From NCBI GenBank assembly GCA_903827245.1, contig CAIKHO010000085.1, positions 1 to 64,000 of the forward strand: a stretch of 64,000 nucleotides of DNA, written 5' to 3'. A program made the position numbers and the translations under genes. Positions 46,144 through 54,228 of the stretch are shown here, in pieces. The notes under the pieces were generated by a model. That model did not search any database. It was not told the origin of the DNA and worked only from the letters and a program-made list of their open reading frames with translations. The stretch is from an uncultured Opitutia bacterium. GTDB lineage: Bacteria; Verrucomicrobiota; Verrucomicrobiia; Opitutales; Opitutaceae. Position 1 is the first letter of the stretch. The number at the start of each line of letters is the position of its first letter.

Positions 46144-47388
46144 TTAGCGCAGCATGGCCCGAATCAGGCGATCATCGCCGTCGTTGGGAGCCGGCTTCAA
46201 GCCGAGGGCCGCACACATGAGGTTGTAAATGTGAACGTTCTCCACCGGATCGATGACAAGGCCGCCGCTTTTGAACGAGGGACCGTGTGCAATCAGGATG
46301 CCGTGCATCGAGTCCAGGGCGTTGTCGTAACCATGCTGGCCCTTGAGAAACTTGTCCTTCACGGCCTCGAACTGCGCGCGGCGCATGATTTCCCAGCCCT
46401 CGTCCGGGACGATCCAGATGTCGGGTATGCGGGCATTGCCGGCCAAGTGAAAGCGTGCGGGCAACTCCGTCGAGCGATAGGCTTTGGCATGGGGCAGGGC
46501 GGCCAGCGCGTGCAGGAGCGAAGGGGTGTCGGTGCCGGCCATGGGACGCAATCCGGCGGCCGTTTCATCGAAGTCGACCTGCACGGTCTTGAGGTCGAGG
46601 TAGTCGTCGAGGATCATCACCCGGTCCGCACTGCAGGGGGTCATGCCGTGGTCGGAGACGATGACGAGGTTGAGGTCCCGGCCCTCGGCCTTGAGCCGGT
46701 CGACGATGGCGCCGATGCGGCGGTCCAGAAGCTGGAGGGTGGCGGCGAGCTCGGGCGAGTAAGGGCCGAAGGTGTGGCCGGCGGAATTGGCTTCCTCGAG
46801 GTAAAAGGTGATGACGGCGGGGCGTTGGCTGGCCGGCAGCGCCAGCCAGCCGCTGAGTTCGTCGAGGCGTTTTTCAAAGGGGATCGAATAGTCGTAAGGT
46901 TTCCAGAACGTCGGTCGCACGCCCTCGATCTCGGCTTCGGAACCGACCCAGAACGAAGACGCGCTCTTGCGGCCCTGCTTGATCGCGGTGACCCAGATGG
47001 GTTCGCCGCCCCACCACTGGTCCTCATGCACCGAGGCGGGTTGGTTGTAATGGAAAAACTTCCCGAGTGCGGGATCGAACATGTGGTTGTTGACGATGCC
47101 GTGGTGGGCCGGGTAGAGCCCGGTGACGATCGAATAATGGTTGGGAAAAGTGTTCGACGGATAGACCGGGATGAGCGCCCGGGCGGAGACGCCCTCGCGC
47201 ATGAGTTCCCGCAGACGCGGCGTCTCGTCGGGATAAAGCGAGCAATAATCCCAGCGAAATGCGTCCATTGAAATGAGCAACAACGGCGGCGGCGCACTGG
47301 AGACGGGGATGCCGGTGCAACCGGCGGACAGCAAGGCGAAGACGACCAGCGCGAGGGCGCAGAGGCGGGACGGCCAAGTCATTTTCAT
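46144..47388 (-). CDS. Nucleotide pyrophosphatase/phosphodiesterase (NPP family) lipoprotein
   Basis: 414-residue exported enzyme of the alkaline phosphatase superfamily with a lipobox LLSAGC (Cys24). Metal ligands and nucleophile can be read off: Asp42 (ISMDAFRWDY), Thr80 (SNTFPNHYSIVTG), Asn101 (NNHMFD), His205 (AGHTFGP), Asp246-His247 (VSDHGMT) and a late His in DSMHGILIAHG. The residue corresponding to the zinc-binding Asp of human NPP1 (EEPDSSGH) is Asn201 here (EEANSAGH), so one metal ligand is substituted. It probably cleaves nucleotides or phosphodiesters in the periplasm, possibly with altered metal requirement. Its start overlaps the stop of the upstream Smr gene (ATGA), indicating translational coupling. 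Confidence 0.92.
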   Translation of the reverse strand: MKMTWPSRLCALALVVFALLSAGCTGIPVSSAPPPLLLISMDAFRWDYCSLYPDETPRLRELMREGVSARALIPVYPSNTFPNHYSIVTGLYPAHHGIVNNHMFDPALGKFFHYNQPASVHEDQWWGGEPIWVTAIKQGRKSASSFWVGSEAEIEGVRPTFWKPYDYSIPFEKRLDELSGWLALPASQRPAVITFYLEEANSAGHTFGPYSPELAATLQLLDRRIGAIVDRLKAEGRDLNLVIVSDHGMTPCSADRVMILDDYLDLKTVQVDFDETAAGLRPMAGTDTPSLLHALAALPHAKAYRSTELPARFHLAGNARIPDIWIVPDEGWEIMRRAQFEAVKDKFLKGQHGYDNALDSMHGILIAHGPSFKSGGLVIDPVENVHIYNLMCAALGLKPAPNDGDDRLIRAMLR

Positions 47389-47669
47389 GGGCGTAAAGTG
47401 ACGATCGTGGCTCCCCAGGAGCCAGAGAATTCATTGCCGGAGCGAAAGTCGTGAACCCGGGGAGACTGCCGCAGGAAGGCGTGGACCGTGGCCCGGAGCG
47501 TGCCGGTGCCTTTCCCGTGGATGATCCGCACTTCCTGGAACCCGCGGGCGCGGCATTCCGCCAGCCAGGGCGGCAGCAACTCCGGGAGGTCGCGCGGATC
47601 GAAGGTGTGAAGATCGATCTCGCCCGTGATGGGGAGGACTACCGGTTCCGGCTCGTCGGCGGGAAGCAT
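47385..47669 (-). CDS. Smr domain protein
   Basis: 94 residues from ATG 47669 (an upstream ATG at 47714 would add 15 residues but sits directly on a terminator). The whole product is an Smr domain as in the C-terminal part of MutS2: EIDLHTFDPRDLPELLPPWL, then RIIHGKGTGTLR (the LDxHG...HGxGxG pattern, with HT for HG) and VHDFRSGNEFSGSWGATIVTL. Stand-alone Smr proteins bind branched nucleic acid and some nick DNA or RNA. Its stop overlaps the NPP start, an unusual partner. Confidence 0.85.
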   Translation of the reverse strand: MLPADEPEPVVLPITGEIDLHTFDPRDLPELLPPWLAECRARGFQEVRIIHGKGTGTLRATVHAFLRQSPRVHDFRSGNEFSGSWGATIVTLRP

Positions 47670-47715
47670 GAAGGGAAACTGCCGCGATTCGTGGGCCCAT
47701 GCAACCGCCCACATG

Positions 47716-47742
47716 AAAAAACCCGCCTGAGAAAAAGGCGGG
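47716..47742 (-). terminator. Rho-independent terminator after the small secreted protein gene
   Basis: Read on the minus strand: a 7-bp stem CCCGCCT/AGGCGGG (47742-47736 with 47728-47722), a 7-nt loop and six T residues (47721-47716). It lies about 45 bp after the stop of the 47786-48082 gene and just ahead of the Smr gene. Confidence 0.85.
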
Positions 47743-47785
47743 CTGGAAGGATCAGACGCCGGGTCGGGCCCGTGGAATATCCCGG

Positions 47786-48082
47786 TCAGACATTCGGCTT
47801 GGCGGCCGGCATGCCAACGCCTGGCGTCAAATGCCGCTGGTTGGCGGCGAGGTGCCGGAAGGAGCGGCCGAGCGTGCGGTGCATGTCGATCCGCGTGGCG
47901 AGGCTGGCGGTCGCCCGGGCCTCATCGAGACCGGGATGCACCTCAACCACCGCACTGGGCAGGCGCGAGGCCTCGACAATGACGGGCGGAAGCTGAATCA
48001 CCTGGTCGGGGAGTTCGGCAGACTCGGCGCGGCCCAAGGCGGCCAGCGCGAAAAAAGCGGCAAGAATTTTGATACGGTTCAT
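47786..48082 (-). CDS. Small secreted protein of unknown function
   Basis: 98 residues with a signal peptide (MNRIKILAAFFALAALGRAE) and a short, mostly polar mature part (QVIQLPPVIVEASRLPSAV, then RTLGRSFRHLAANQRHLTP). The segment LPPVIVEASRLP resembles the start of a TonB-dependent receptor plug, but nothing of a barrel follows. I do not recognise a family. It is a monocistronic unit bracketed by two terminators on the same strand. No Shine-Dalgarno is visible. Possibly a remnant or a small periplasmic partner protein. Confidence 0.6.
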   Translation of the reverse strand: MNRIKILAAFFALAALGRAESAELPDQVIQLPPVIVEASRLPSAVVEVHPGLDEARATASLATRIDMHRTLGRSFRHLAANQRHLTPGVGMPAAKPNV

Positions 48083-48177
48083 GATATTGGTTGTTACTGG
48101 GTGATGAGACGCCAGCCGGGACCGGCGGTTTCAACCCGCCGCTTGATTTCACCCTGTCCCAAGTCGAGCGGCCAAAG

Positions 48178-48210
48178 CAAAACGGCCCCATCGGTGAAAG
48201 GATGGGGCCG
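48178..48210 (-). terminator. Rho-independent terminator after tatA
   Basis: Perfect 10-bp stem CGGCCCCATC/GATGGGGCCG (48183-48192 and 48201-48210) with an 8-nt loop. On the minus strand it is followed by TTTTGCTTTGG. It lies 26 bp downstream of the tatA stop. The A-run on the opposite side (48211-48216) could make it partly bidirectional in shape, but no + gene ends here. Confidence 0.85.
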
Positions 48211-48236
48211 AAAAAATGGGCGAAGCCGGCTAAATC

Positions 48237-48593
48237 TCAGTCGTGGGGCTTGGGCTCTTCCGCGGACGGAGCGGGCGGCGGCATGATCGCGGGTACTTCG
48301 GAAGTTGTGATAACGGGTGCGACGGGCGGCGGGACTGCGGGCAAGGAGGCCTGCACCACGGGCAGCTTGGGCAGGGGCTTGACCGGTTCGGGCACTTCAT
48401 CGATCGCACGCTTGATCTCATCCTCCACGTTGCTGGCGGCCTTCTTGAATTCACGGATGGCTTTGCCGAGACCCTTGGCGAATTGCGGCAGCTTTTCACC
48501 GCCGAAAAGGAGCAGGACGATGAACATGATCACCAGGACCTCGGGTCCACCGACGTCAAACAGGGCGAATGGGCTCAACACAGGGTTCATCAT
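48237..48593 (-). CDS. tatA: Twin-arginine translocase subunit TatA/TatE family
   Basis: 118 residues from ATG 48593. A single N-terminal helix (GGPEVLVIMFIVLLLF) is followed by the family hinge and amphipathic helix GGEKLPQFAKGLGKAIREFK, then an acidic/proline-rich tail (VPEPVKPLPKLPVVQ, PSAEEPKPHD). It forms part of the pore that exports folded proteins with twin-arginine signals. No tatB or tatC lies nearby. The Pro-rich tail is longer than in E. coli. Transcription ends at the terminator just downstream. Confidence 0.92.
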   Translation of the reverse strand: MMNPVLSPFALFDVGGPEVLVIMFIVLLLFGGEKLPQFAKGLGKAIREFKKAASNVEDEIKRAIDEVPEPVKPLPKLPVVQASLPAVPPPVAPVITTSEVPAIMPPPAPSAEEPKPHD

Positions 48594-48663
48594 CGCAGGT
48601 ATGACTCTACCAGTGGAAAAAGGTAACTCAAAAATGCGGGAGGCGGTGCGGGAACGGGCTTCG

Positions 48664-49584
48664 TCAGCGAATGGCGACCTGCACGACAAAATTCTGGGTT
48701 TGCCCGGGCGGCACGAAATGCAGGCCGTTCTTGTGCTCGGCGGCGTTGGCCGGACCCATCCAGGGCTCGACGCAGTAGAACGGCGAGTCGTCCGCGAGGG
48801 TCCAGGTGACAAAGGTCGCCTCGGGCGGGGGCACCTTGGCGGTGCCAAGGCGCATGACCACATCGCCCGGGCGGCCCTTCTCGCCGAACACGACCTCATT
48901 GCTGCGAAGCCCGCTGTGAAACGTGTCGATCAGTGCCTTGTTCGCGAGGTTCTCATCGGTCTGGAGCTGTGGGCCGGGAATGAGCTGCCCGGTGGCATCC
49001 TGCCGCAGTCGCTTGGTGGCGGGGATGCGTATGAGATAATCGGAACGCCTGGCCCCCTCGCTCCAGGGCACGGTGAAATAAAAATGGTGCCCCGCGCTCC
49101 AGGGCAGCGGTTCCGCGCCAAGATTTTTCAGCGTAAACTCGCAGGTCAGCCCGAGCGGCTCGAAGCGGTAGGAAACGGTGAACTCGTAATCGTAGGGATA
49201 GCAGGTGCGCGCCTCCTCGCCCGGGACGAAGAGTGCGGCGAAACCGCGGGCGTCGAGGCGGGTGACCTTGAAATCGCCCTGCCGCGCGATTCCGTGCATT
49301 GGCATGGGCCGGCGCAGGCCGTCCGCCGCGCGCCAGAAATGGATGTCGCCATGGTCAAACGTCCGGGCATTGAACGGGAACAGGATCGGGTTGCCGCCGC
49401 GGACCTTGGCGAAGTCATCCAGCGAGCCGATCTCCGGCCAATAGAGGACATCGCGCACGGAGCCGTCGCCGAGCGTGAGATTCCAGTTCATGAGGCGCGC
49501 GCCCTGCTCGGGCAGCGCGAGGAAGGTCGAATTGCCCACGCGCCAGCGCGTGAGGGTCTGGCCGAGGTAGGGAATCTTTTCCAT
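48664..49584 (-). CDS. Aldose 1-epimerase family protein (mutarotase/hexose-6-phosphate epimerase-like)
   Basis: 306-residue cytoplasmic beta-sandwich of the galactose mutarotase superfamily. From ATG 49584: EQGARLMNWNLTLGDG, GGNPILFPFNAR, a catalytic-type PMHGIARQGDF (His), WSAGHHFYFTVPW (second His) and a C-terminal YCVEPWMGPANA with the general-base Glu. It has no signal peptide. Likely interconverts sugar anomers; the subgroup resembles YeaD-type or generic aldose epimerases. It lies upstream of tatA on the same strand (70 bp gap). Confidence 0.9.
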   Translation of the reverse strand: MEKIPYLGQTLTRWRVGNSTFLALPEQGARLMNWNLTLGDGSVRDVLYWPEIGSLDDFAKVRGGNPILFPFNARTFDHGDIHFWRAADGLRRPMPMHGIARQGDFKVTRLDARGFAALFVPGEEARTCYPYDYEFTVSYRFEPLGLTCEFTLKNLGAEPLPWSAGHHFYFTVPWSEGARRSDYLIRIPATKRLRQDATGQLIPGPQLQTDENLANKALIDTFHSGLRSNEVVFGEKGRPGDVVMRLGTAKVPPPEATFVTWTLADDSPFYCVEPWMGPANAAEHKNGLHFVPPGQTQNFVVQVAIR

Positions 49585-49705
49585 GTGCCTTGTGGTAAAC
49601 GCCGCCCGGTGGCGAACGCCAAGGCTTTTCTGGAAACAAGCCGGTGACTTTCCAGCCGCGCGGCGCTTGCACGCGCCGCGCCGGGCGCTAGGGTCTGGCC
49701 GTTCC

Positions 49706-51136
49706 ATGTCCCACCCCGTCCTCAGGTGCCTGCTGGGTTTGCTCTCTGCCGCGACGGTGTTTGCCGCCGAGCCCGCACCGGCTTCTCCGGCTCCGTCCCG
49801 GAAAATGAACGTGGTGGTGATTCCCGTGCGGGACGAGATTGCCGCACCGGTCCTCTATATCCTGCGGCGCGGCCTGAAGGAGGCGATCGCGGAGCGGGCG
49901 GATCTGGTCGTGCTCGACATGAAGACGCCCGGCGGAGCGCTCGATGTGACCTTCGACATCATCGAGGCGCTCGGGAAATTTCCCGGGAAGACCGTCACCT
50001 ACGTCGATTCCGAGGCGCTGTCGGCGGGCGCGTTCATTTCCGCGACAACCCAGGAAATCTGGTTTGCCCCCGACGGCGTGATCGGTGCCGCCGCGCCCGT
50101 CTCGTCGACCGGCCAGGATGTCGATGCCACGATGAAGCTGAAGATTGTGAGCTATCTGAAGGCGCGGATCCGGTCGCTTTCCGAGGGCAAGGGCTACCGT
50201 GGACAGGTCATTTCCGCGATGATCGACGCCGACTACGAACTCAAGATCGACGACAAGGTGCTGAAGGGCAAAGGCGAGCTGCTGTCGTTGACCGCCAGCG
50301 AGGCGAGCAAGATGTACGGCGATCCGGCGCAGCCGCTGCTGGCCGCGGGGGTGGCGAAGGATATCGATGCCCTGCTGACGAAGAAATTCGGCCCCGATGG
50401 CTATGTGGTCAAAACGCTCGGGATCACCTGGTCCGAGGAACTCGCGGTGCTGCTCAATCACATTGCCCCCGTGCTGCTCGGTCTCGGGCTGCTGGCGTTG
50501 TTCATGGAGTTCAAGCTGCCGACGCACGGGATGTTTGCCGCGATCGGGGTGGCGGTGCTTGCGGTGGTTTTTCTCGGCAGCTACGTGGCTGGCCTGTCGG
50601 GGCATGAGCCGGTGCTGGTTTTTGGCGTGGGGCTGTTGCTGCTGGCGGCGGAAATCTTTTTCGTGCCGGGGTCCGTGCTGCTCGGTCTTTCCGGCCTGGT
50701 GCTCATGCTCGGGGCGCTCGTCTGGTCGATGACGGATCTGTGGCCCGGCGAGCCGATCACAGTGGCTTGGTCCGGCGACGCCTTTGTGCGGCCGATGGCG
50801 AATCTCGGCCTTGGAGTAGGGCTGGCTGTTGCGCTGGCTGTGTGCTTGTGGCGCTTTCTGCCCGAGGGCTGGTTCATCGACCGCCTCGTCGTGCGCTCGA
50901 AGGATGGTGGCGCGGCCCAAATGGCGGGCGGGGCGCCCGAGGCTGCCGGGCAACTGGGTTCGCTCGTCGGCCAGCGGGGCATGGCCGTGACGGCCCTGCG
51001 TCCGAGCGGGCAGGTGGCAATCGCCGGGCGCCGTTACGAGGCAAAGGTGGATATCGGGGCCGTTGACGTCGGCACGCCGGTGGTCGTGCGCGGCAATACC
51101 GACTTCGCGCTTATTGTGGAGAAGGTCGAAGCATGA
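49706..51136 (+). CDS. Membrane-bound serine protease, NfeD long form
   Basis: 476 residues. Signal peptide (residues 1-21) then a ClpP-class protease domain: VVIPVRDEIAAPVLYIL, LDMKTPGGALDVTFDI, the catalytic serine in SEALSAGAFIS (Ser106) and a likely general-base lysine at 144 or 146 (DATMKLKIV). Four to five membrane helices follow (residues about 265-390) and a C-terminal OB-fold NfeD domain (LVGQRGMAVTALRPSGQVAI...RRYEA). The archaeal homologue 1510-N cleaves stomatin. It is the first gene of the operon NfeD-long, NfeD-short, FloA, a common bacterial arrangement that is thought to organise membrane microdomains. Confidence 0.93.
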   Translation: MSHPVLRCLLGLLSAATVFAAEPAPASPAPSRKMNVVVIPVRDEIAAPVLYILRRGLKEAIAERADLVVLDMKTPGGALDVTFDIIEALGKFPGKTVTYVDSEALSAGAFISATTQEIWFAPDGVIGAAAPVSSTGQDVDATMKLKIVSYLKARIRSLSEGKGYRGQVISAMIDADYELKIDDKVLKGKGELLSLTASEASKMYGDPAQPLLAAGVAKDIDALLTKKFGPDGYVVKTLGITWSEELAVLLNHIAPVLLGLGLLALFMEFKLPTHGMFAAIGVAVLAVVFLGSYVAGLSGHEPVLVFGVGLLLLAAEIFFVPGSVLLGLSGLVLMLGALVWSMTDLWPGEPITVAWSGDAFVRPMANLGLGVGLAVALAVCLWRFLPEGWFIDRLVVRSKDGGAAQMAGGAPEAAGQLGSLVGQRGMAVTALRPSGQVAIAGRRYEAKVDIGAVDVGTPVVVRGNTDFALIVEKVEA

Positions 51137-51600
51137 ACGCCGTGCTGCTGCTTTTTCTCGTGGGTATCGTCCTGCTGGCGGGCGAAATCGTTACGCCGGG
51201 CATTGTGCTCGGCCTGCTCGGCACGGGCGCGATGTTCACGGGCTGCGGCCTGGCCTTTGCCCGGCTTGGACCGGCCGGCGGCGGACTCGCTGCGCTGACG
51301 GCGTGTGCGCTGCTGGGCCTCACGCTTTATCTCGAACTTGTCTGGCTGCCCAGGACCCGGTTCGGCAAAAAGCTCGTGGTACATTCCGCCAGCGATGCGG
51401 TGAGCCAGCCGCCGCTGGCGGACCAGAGGGCCGTCATGGGCCAGGCCGCCGAGGCCCTGACCACGCTCGCCCCGAGCGGTTATGTCAGCGTAGATGGCCG
51501 CCGCTACGAGGCATTCTGCCAGAGCGGCCACGCGCCGAAGGGCGCGGCGTTGCGCGTGGTCGGCCTCGATAATTTTCGTCTCATCGTCACCAAACCCTGA
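51133..51600 (+). CDS. NfeD-like short protein
   Basis: 155-residue membrane protein whose ATG overlaps the stop of the long NfeD gene (ATGA). Three N-terminal hydrophobic segments (LLLFLVGIVLLAGEIVTPGIV...) and a C-terminal OB-fold with LAPSGYVSVDGRRYEAFCQSG and VVGLDNFRLIVTK. No protease domain. It typically serves as the flotillin partner. The FloA gene begins 6 bp later, so all three are one translation-coupled unit. Confidence 0.92.
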   Translation: MNAVLLLFLVGIVLLAGEIVTPGIVLGLLGTGAMFTGCGLAFARLGPAGGGLAALTACALLGLTLYLELVWLPRTRFGKKLVVHSASDAVSQPPLADQRAVMGQAAEALTTLAPSGYVSVDGRRYEAFCQSGHAPKGAALRVVGLDNFRLIVTKP

Positions 51601-51606
51601 ATCATC

Positions 51607-52611
51607 ATGAATGGTCTCACCCTCGTCATCGCCATCCCCGTCATCATCGTCGTCCTCGTTGTCGCCGGGGTTTTCATTTCCTTCATCAGCACCTGGCTGA
51701 AGGCGCGGCTTAACGGTGCGCCCGTCAGCGTGCTCAATCTCCTGGGCATGCGGCTCGGTGGCGTCCCTTACAACCTGGTGGTCGAGGCGCGCATCACGGC
51801 CGTGAAGGCGGGGATCGAGGTTTCGAGCGACAAGATCGCCGCGCACTATCTCGCGGGCGGCAACGTGGTGCCGACCGTGCAGGCCCTCGTGGCCGCGAAG
51901 AAGGCCGGCATCGAGCTTAACTGGGACCGTGCGTGCGCGATCGACCTGGCCACCAAGGGCTCGGGCAAATCCGTGCTCGAGGCGGTGCGGACCTCGGTTG
52001 ATCCTAAGGTGATCGACTGCCCGAATCCGGAGAGCGGCCGCACGACCATCGACGGCGTGGCGAAGGACGGCATCCAGGTGAAGGTGAAGGCGCGGGTTAC
52101 TGTGCGCACGCATCTGGACCGCTTCGTCGGCGGCGCGAAGGAGGAGACGATCATCGCGCGCGTGGGCGAGGGCATTGTTTCCACCATCGGTTCGTCCGAG
52201 AGCTATAAGCACGTGCTGGAGTCGCCCGACAGCATTTCCAAGACGGTGCTCGCCCGTGGTCTCGACGTGGGCTCGGCGTTTGAGATTCTTTCCATCGACA
52301 TCGCCGACGTGGACGTCGGCGAGAACGTCGGCGCGAAGCTGCAGGAAGCGCAGGCCGAGGCGAACAAGAGCATCGCGCAGGCGCAGGCCGAAATCCGCCG
52401 GGCCGCTGCGGTCGCGGTCGAGCAGGAGATGAAGGCGCGCGTGCAGGAGATGCAGGCCAAGGTGGTCGAGGCGCAGGCCCAGGTGCCGCTGGCGCTCGCC
52501 GAGGCGTTCCGCAGCGGCAAGCTCGGCGTGATGGATTACTACCGGATGCAAAATATCCAGGCCGACACCTCCATGCGCGAGTCGATCGCACAGCCGGAAG
52601 GAAAGAAGTAA
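51607..52611 (+). CDS. floA: Flotillin-like protein FloA
   Basis: 334-residue SPFH/stomatin superfamily protein of the bacterial FloA (YqfA) type. An N-terminal membrane anchor ([21 protein letters not shown]) is followed by [19 protein letters not shown], the SPFH core ([39 protein letters not shown]) and a helical tail with repeated [16 protein letters not shown] (coiled coil) and [13 protein letters not shown]. It scaffolds membrane microdomains and interacts with NfeD proteins encoded just upstream. Length is typical (about 330). Confidence 0.95.
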   Translation: MNGLTLVIAIPVIIVVLVVAGVFISFISTWLKARLNGAPVSVLNLLGMRLGGVPYNLVVEARITAVKAGIEVSSDKIAAHYLAGGNVVPTVQALVAAKKAGIELNWDRACAIDLATKGSGKSVLEAVRTSVDPKVIDCPNPESGRTTIDGVAKDGIQVKVKARVTVRTHLDRFVGGAKEETIIARVGEGIVSTIGSSESYKHVLESPDSISKTVLARGLDVGSAFEILSIDIADVDVGENVGAKLQEAQAEANKSIAQAQAEIRRAAAVAVEQEMKARVQEMQAKVVEAQAQVPLALAEAFRSGKLGVMDYYRMQNIQADTSMRESIAQPEGKK

Positions 52612-52651
52612 GCCCGCCGGGCGCGGACTCGCAGCCCGCATTTAAAACGCC

Positions 52652-53269
52652 ATGGACTGGATTCTCAGCCACTTGCAGGTCGTCATCGCCGTGGCGGCGG
52701 CGATCGCGTACTGGTTCAACCAACAGAAAACAGCCGTACGCGAGGACAAGGACAGCGCCGCCCCGGAGAGCAATCCGTTCGAGCAAGTGAGCAACGAGGG
52801 CGGGGATGATGAGCGGACGCGGCGCGTCCAGGAGGAGATCCGCCGGAAGATTGCCGAGCGCCGCGGAATCGCGCCGCAACCGTCGGCCGCACCGAGACCC
52901 GCGGTCCAACCGGTGGCACCGCCTTATGTCGCGCCGCGCCCGGTGGCGCGCGAAATGACGGGTGGCCTGCGCGAGCGCCTCGAGGCCAAACTGGCCGAGG
53001 CGCGGGCCAGGACGGAAGCCGCAGCCCGGGAAGCCCGGCGCCAGCGGGAAGAAGAGGAGCGTGCACTCGAGGCCGAGCGCATCGCCACGCAGGTCCGTGC
53101 GACGGAAATTGCCGCTCAGGCCACGCTCGCTTCAGCCGCGCTACCGCCGGCGGAAACCAAGAACGCGCGGGAGGTCAGGCCATGGCCCGGTGAATTGCGT
53201 GATCCGCAGAGCCTGCGCCGCGCAATGATCCTTCGCGAAGTTCTGGGCCCGCCGGTCGGGCTGCGCTGA
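52652..53269 (+). CDS. Single-pass membrane protein with charged coiled-coil tail, unknown function
   Basis: 205 residues. One N-terminal helix (ILSHLQVVIAVAAAIAYW) is followed by a hydrophilic region with a proline-rich stretch (PQPSAAPRPAVQPVAPPY) and a highly charged helix (RERLEAKLAEARARTEAAAR, RREEEERALEAER-like periodicity) that should form a coiled coil. It ends with DPQSLRRAMILREVLGPP, a motif seen at the end of several Verrucomicrobia proteins of unknown function. It lies 40 bp after floA and may be the fourth member of that operon. Confidence 0.72.
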   Translation: MDWILSHLQVVIAVAAAIAYWFNQQKTAVREDKDSAAPESNPFEQVSNEGGDDERTRRVQEEIRRKIAERRGIAPQPSAAPRPAVQPVAPPYVAPRPVAREMTGGLRERLEAKLAEARARTEAAAREARRQREEEERALEAERIATQVRATEIAAQATLASAALPPAETKNAREVRPWPGELRDPQSLRRAMILREVLGPPVGLR

Positions 53270-53332
53270 TGGCGCATCTGGTGCCGTCCACCGGCACTGG
53301 TCTGTCCACTGGGAGTTCCTGCTCCTGGCCGC

Positions 53333-54124
53333 CTAATTGATCCTGGCGCGATCGTATCCTTCGAACGGCATGGGATAACGTACGCCGGCGATTTCGACCT
53401 TAAGATTTTTGCCCTCGGACGCAGTGATGAAGATGGGACCCTTTTTAGGCAGAGTATGGGTTTCGCCGCGCACAAGATTTCCTTGGTAAAGCTCCTTGCC
53501 GTCCTCTTGGGCTACTTTCACGCGAACGTCATCAAGTGCGATGAGAATGATTGTTTGTTCGGGAACCGTTTGGACCACGCTGGCCGCCGCTGGAGAAGGT
53601 GTCACGGCGCCGTGCATCATGGATTTCACGCCCCAGATCACCAGCGCGAGCACGACGAGCCCAACGAGGACCAAGCCGCCCTTGAAGACCAGATTCGGGT
53701 CAATGGCCGGTCCGGAAGACAGGGTGCCGCCGCCGCGGGTGAAAGACGGCGGGTTGCGCCGGGACGGCGCAGGCTGGGTCTCGGGCCCGGCAGAGGCCGG
53801 TTCGCTCACCGCGGCCTCCTCCGTGGAGGCGACCGAGAGATCCATCCGGCCGTAAACCTCGCGGCTCGGGGTGCGCGGGCGGCCGTTGGCCCCGAGGCCG
53901 AGGCCGTTGAAATCGTTGACGATCTTCTCGGCGGGCAGCTTGAGAAACTGCGCGTAGGAGTTCAAAAACCCCCGCACGTAAAGCTCGGCGAGACCGAGGT
54001 CGAACTGGTTGCTCTCGAATTTCTGCAGGTAATCGCCGCGGATCTTGGTCGCCTCCGCCGCCTCGCGAATGGAGACACCCTTGCGTTTGCGGGCTTCTTC
54101 GAGGCGTTCACCGATGGTCTGCAT
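53333..54124 (-). CDS. RodZ-like helix-turn-helix membrane protein
   Basis: 263 residues. N-terminal Xre/HTH_25 domain (GERLEEARKRKGVSIREAAE, DYLQKFESNQFDLGLAELYV) typical of RodZ, then FLNSYAQFLKLP, a linker with Pro/Ser-rich sequence, one membrane helix (GLVLVGLVVLALVIWGV) and a C-terminal periplasmic DUF4115-type beta domain (IILIALDDVRVKVAQEDG, LYQGNLVRGETHTLPKKG). RodZ links MreB filaments to the cell-wall machinery in rod-shaped bacteria. It lies 104 bp downstream of ftsK on the same strand, an association with cell division. Confidence 0.9.
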   Translation of the reverse strand: MQTIGERLEEARKRKGVSIREAAEATKIRGDYLQKFESNQFDLGLAELYVRGFLNSYAQFLKLPAEKIVNDFNGLGLGANGRPRTPSREVYGRMDLSVASTEEAAVSEPASAGPETQPAPSRRNPPSFTRGGGTLSSGPAIDPNLVFKGGLVLVGLVVLALVIWGVKSMMHGAVTPSPAAASVVQTVPEQTIILIALDDVRVKVAQEDGKELYQGNLVRGETHTLPKKGPIFITASEGKNLKVEIAGVRYPMPFEGYDRARIN

Positions 54125-54228
54125 GGGAATTCAGTTAGGGAGGTAGGTTGGGGAAGTCACCACGAAACGCGCCAAAAGGACGAAAGGCCCGGCCGGGGCC
54201 GGCGGATCATTGGGGCGTGTGGATCCGG

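Noticed and set aside
48123-48141. Hairpin CGGCGG-tttcaac-CCGCCG as another terminator
   Set aside because: No T-run on either strand; it may simply be a GC-rich palindrome.
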